Origin: a virus
IMG/VR virus record: IMGVR_UViG_3300009545_000051
Span: 1 to 30,836 of that record
DNA length: 30,836 bases
Strand: one strand, 5' to 3'
Part shown: one piece after another, positions 29,303 to 30,836 of the stretch
Numbering within the stretch: position 1 is the first letter of the stretch
Layout of the letters: each line of letters starts with the position of its first letter
Made by a program: the position numbers and the translations under genes
Notes under the pieces: generated by a model
What the model was told of the DNA's origin: nothing
Databases searched by the model: none
What the model saw: only the letters and a program-made list of their open reading frames with translations

Positions 29303-29653
29303 GTGACGGCCCTTCTAACCGGCGGGGCAATCCTCGCCGCAATTCAACTAACAGTTTTGACGATCGGCTACCTCGCCGGGAAACGCAAGGAGACGCGATA
29401 TGGCAATCGCCACGATAACGGTAGTGGGGAACCTTGGACGGGACCCCGAGACGAAAGAGGCAGGATCGAGCAGCGTGTGCTCGTTCAGCATCGCCCACAA
29501 TCGCAAGGCCAAGGGCGACGAGTTCACCGATTGGTACAACGTGGACGCCTGGGGCAAGTTGGGCGAGCTGTGTCAGCAGTACCTGGCGAAGGGGAGAACA
29601 GTCGTTGTGTCTGGGTCGCTGGCGCAACGTGCATACGAGACGAAAGACGGTGA
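29303..29653 (+). CDS. Small membrane protein reading through into the SSB gene
   Basis: GTG 29303 has an AGGAGG ribosome site at about 29289-29294. Residues 2-26 are one membrane helix (TALLTGGAILAAIQLTVLTI) followed by AGKRKETR. From residue 33 the frame overlaps SSB by 254 bases and reads as scrambled sequence until 29653. The junction is CGA TAT GGC; an extra A would give CGA TAA TGG, the usual TAATG overlap. So a single-base loss may have removed the stop of a 32-residue membrane protein. Confidence 0.5.
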   Translation: MTALLTGGAILAAIQLTVLTIGYLAGKRKETRYGNRHDNGSGEPWTGPRDERGRIEQRVLVQHRPQSQGQGRRVHRLVQRGRLGQVGRAVSAVPGEGENSRCVWVAGATCIRDERR

Positions 29654-29780
29654 GGCCCGCGTCTCGCTCGACATTCGCGCGACCGACGTTCACTTCGTAG
29701 GCGGCGCAGGCGAGTCCAGTGGTGCCGGCGAGGCCAAGGCCGCAGCCGGACCTGCCGACGACGACGACATTCCGTTCTGA
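29400..29780 (+). CDS. ssb: Single-stranded DNA-binding protein
   Basis: A 126-residue SSB with AAGGAG before ATG 29400. The OB-fold starts MAIATITVVGNLGRDPETKE and includes VCSFSIAHNRKAKGDE, FTDWYNVDAWGKLGELCQQY, LAKGRTVVVSGSLAQRAYET and a final VSLDIRATDVHFVGG. A short Gly/Ala/Ser linker ends in the acidic tip DDDDIPF, the conserved peptide that recruits partner proteins. With ERF, exonuclease and resolvase it completes the recombination set. Confidence 0.95.
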   Translation: MAIATITVVGNLGRDPETKEAGSSSVCSFSIAHNRKAKGDEFTDWYNVDAWGKLGELCQQYLAKGRTVVVSGSLAQRAYETKDGEARVSLDIRATDVHFVGGAGESSGAGEAKAAAGPADDDDIPF

Positions 29781-29941
29781 TGCTGCTCCTTCTCATCGCG
29801 GGAATCGTTCTGCGGGCTACCGGTGGCTGGTTTGCGGATCAGCATGTCGTCGGCGACATTCTCATATGGGTAGGTGCGATCACAACCCTCCTATGGGTGG
29901 CCTTCGCCGCGTGGCTTGTGGGGTTCGCGGTGCGCAAGTGA
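29780..29941 (+). CDS. Small two-span membrane protein
   Basis: A 53-residue protein whose ATG overlaps the SSB stop (TGATG). Two hydrophobic stretches are seen: LLLLIAGIVLRATGG near the start, and ILIWVGAITTLLWVAFAAWL followed by VGFAVRK. It is predicted to be a membrane hairpin. No family is recognised. Confidence 0.5.
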   Translation: MLLLLIAGIVLRATGGWFADQHVVGDILIWVGAITTLLWVAFAAWLVGFAVRK

Positions 29942-30246
29942 AGAACATGAAGGCGGCAGGCACGCGCCGCGAGCGTCAGGTGCGTGACCTGCTCATTGAG
30001 GACGGCTGGATTGTCATGCGTGCACCCGCGAGCATCGGCGCCGCCGACCTAGTCGCCCTCAAGGCAAACAACACGCCGCGGTTCATTCAGGTGAAGGCGG
30101 TAGTCGGCAGCCCATACAAGACCTTCGGACCAGCAGAGAGACAGGAGCTGAGCATGGTGGCACGACAGGCAGGCGGCATGGCCCAGCTATGCCATTGGCC
30201 CCCGCGAGGACCCTGTAGGTGGGTCCCTGAGGCGGTGTGGCCGTGA
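29938..30246 (+). CDS. Hjc-like Holliday junction resolvase / VRR-type nuclease
   Basis: A 102-residue protein from GTG 29938 (GTGA overlap); ATG 29947 is an alternative. The PD-(D/E)XK layout of archaeal-type Hjc is visible: E12 in GTRRERQVRDLL, D37 in ASIGAADLVAL and Q51-x-K53 in FIQVKAV. Such enzymes cut four-way junctions or branched DNA. Position after SSB and the ERF/exonuclease operon supports a recombination or packaging role. Confidence 0.75.
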   Translation: MKNMKAAGTRRERQVRDLLIEDGWIVMRAPASIGAADLVALKANNTPRFIQVKAVVGSPYKTFGPAERQELSMVARQAGGMAQLCHWPPRGPCRWVPEAVWP

Positions 30247-30836
30247 GCGCGATCTACTACAAGGCAACGCGCCTTGACGGTACCGCGTTCCATGACCGCA
30301 AGGTAAAGTACGAGGTCGGCAAAACCGTTCGCCCGGTACCGCACCACGGACCTCGTCGGGTATGTGGGCCGGGACTCCTTCATGCAGCGGATGTACCGGG
30401 TGAAACGCTGATCGGTGGAAGCTGGCCCTGCCGGCTATTCGAGGTGACGGGCAAACCGTACGCGGGGTTCGATGCGGGCCATCGACACAAGGGCGGCTTC
30501 CGTCAACTGAAGGTGGTGCGCGAGATTGACGCACACCACGCGCTCGGCCCGAATGGTCGCTATGTCGCGGGCATCATCGAGCGCAGTAGGGCGATGACCT
30601 ACGACGAGGCGCTGCAATTGGCCGCTGCCAGGGCCGCTGCCGGGGCCGCTGCCTGGGCCGCTGCCTGGGCCGCTGCCAGGGCCGCTGCCTGGGCCGCTGC
30701 CGGGGCCGCTGCCAGGGCCGCTGCCTGGGCCGCTGCCTGGGCCGCTGCCGGGGCCGCTGCCGGGGACGCTGCCTGGGACGCTGCCTGGGCCGCTGCCTGG
30801 GCCGCTGCCGGGGTTAGCTGCCGCGACCTCATCACT
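30243..30836 (+). CDS. DUF7666-like protein with Ala-rich repeat, truncated at the window edge
   Basis: The frame is open from GTG 30243 (GTGA overlap) to the right edge, 198 codons without a stop. The start reads AIYYKATRLDGTAFHDRKVK, then CGPGLLHAADVPGETLIGG, which resembles DUF7666, a phage-associated domain of unknown function. A second part (GFRQLKVVREIDAHHALG, IIERSRAMTYDEALQLA) leads into 16 Ala-Ala-Ala-X repeats. Family assignment is from memory and moderate. The C-terminus is not visible. Confidence 0.65.
   Translation, partial: MSAIYYKATRLDGTAFHDRKVKYEVGKTVRPVPHHGPRRVCGPGLLHAADVPGETLIGGSWPCRLFEVTGKPYAGFDAGHRHKGGFRQLKVVREIDAHHALGPNGRYVAGIIERSRAMTYDEALQLAAARAAAGAAAWAAAWAAARAAAWAAAGAAARAAAWAAAWAAAGAAAGDAAWDAAWAAAWAAAGVSCRDLIT
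30621..30812 (+). repeat. 12-bp tandem repeat, 16 units
   Basis: Units of GCCGCTGCC-N-GG run without interruption. The tenth base varies among A, G and T, giving codons AGG, GGG and TGG, so the protein repeat is AAA-R, AAA-G or AAA-W. Two units (30765 and 30777) start with GAC, giving D-A-A-W. No unit has C at the variable base. Confidence 0.95.

Noticed and set aside
28960-29306. Two alternative plus-strand frames over the small basic protein
   Set aside because: Their translations are Gly/His/Ser-rich and lack helices; the 28997 frame has the more protein-like composition, though this remains uncertain.
30621-30812. CRISPR array
   Set aside because: Units are contiguous 12-mers with no spacers and are in frame within a coding sequence.
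30599-30835. Antisense Ala/Gln-rich open frame through the repeat
   Set aside because: Any frame through a 12-bp repeat without stops remains open; no start context and no homology features.

Overview
The window is a left-to-right slice of a tailed-phage (siphovirus) genome or prophage, with high GC (roughly 60-65% by eye) and tightly packed genes joined by ATGA, GTGA and TAATG stop/start overlaps. The GC content, frequent GTG starts, HK97-type head genes, ReqiPepy6 Gp37-like tail gene, DUF4326-like and DUF7666-like genes, and a peptidoglycan-directed lysis cassette suggest an actinobacterial host. The collagen-like, GH16 and propeller proteins resemble soil lineages such as Thermoleophilia, but host assignment is inference. 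No integrase lies in the window, although a divergent HTH regulator with an operator array suggests a temperate phage.

Layout. 1-5469: end of a DUF4326-like gene, large terminase, portal, prohead protease and major capsid protein. 5470-5742: a structured non-coding gap with a tRNA-like fold. 5743-8099: an accessory block directly behind the capsid gene, with a left-handed beta-helix acyltransferase, a GT-A glycosyltransferase, two small proteins and a signal-bearing collagen-like protein. 8096-11825: head-tail connector, tail terminator-like protein, tail tube, HK97 gp10-like protein, and tail assembly chaperone with a probable -1 frameshift extension. 11837-19327: tape measure carrying a lysozyme-like and a CHAP-like domain, a distal tail protein interrupted by a six-repeat propeller-like insert, a minus-strand secreted His-rich moron, a Gp37-like tail protein and a small tip protein. 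19339-22976: lysis region with holin-like membrane proteins, a lipoprotein-type GH24 endolysin, a secreted GH16 glycosidase, a papain-like protein and a Zn protein.

22987-30836: DNA metabolism and control. It holds a metallophosphoesterase, a MazG/HisE-like pyrophosphohydrolase, a DnaJ-type zinc protein and a DUF6378-like protein. A control region follows with a minus-strand HTH regulator. Next comes a recombination set: ERF single-strand annealing protein, PD-(D/E)XK exonuclease, SSB and Hjc-like resolvase. DNA-binding and histone H1-like proteins lie between these, and a DUF7666-like protein with a 12-bp (Ala-Ala-Ala-X) tandem repeat runs off the right edge.

The strongest new signal is a 17-bp imperfect palindrome family, consensus about GGAACC-RRWWC-GGTDCC. 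Three sites lie between the HTH regulator and the ERF gene. One site is the exact reverse complement of one of these and lies upstream of the small gene that converges on the regulator. One sits before the internal start of the H1-like protein, and one degenerate site lies on the start codon of the minus-strand moron. Together they look like the regulon of one phage repressor. The other standouts are the propeller insert in the distal tail protein and the glycosylation/acylation/collagen block beside the capsid gene.
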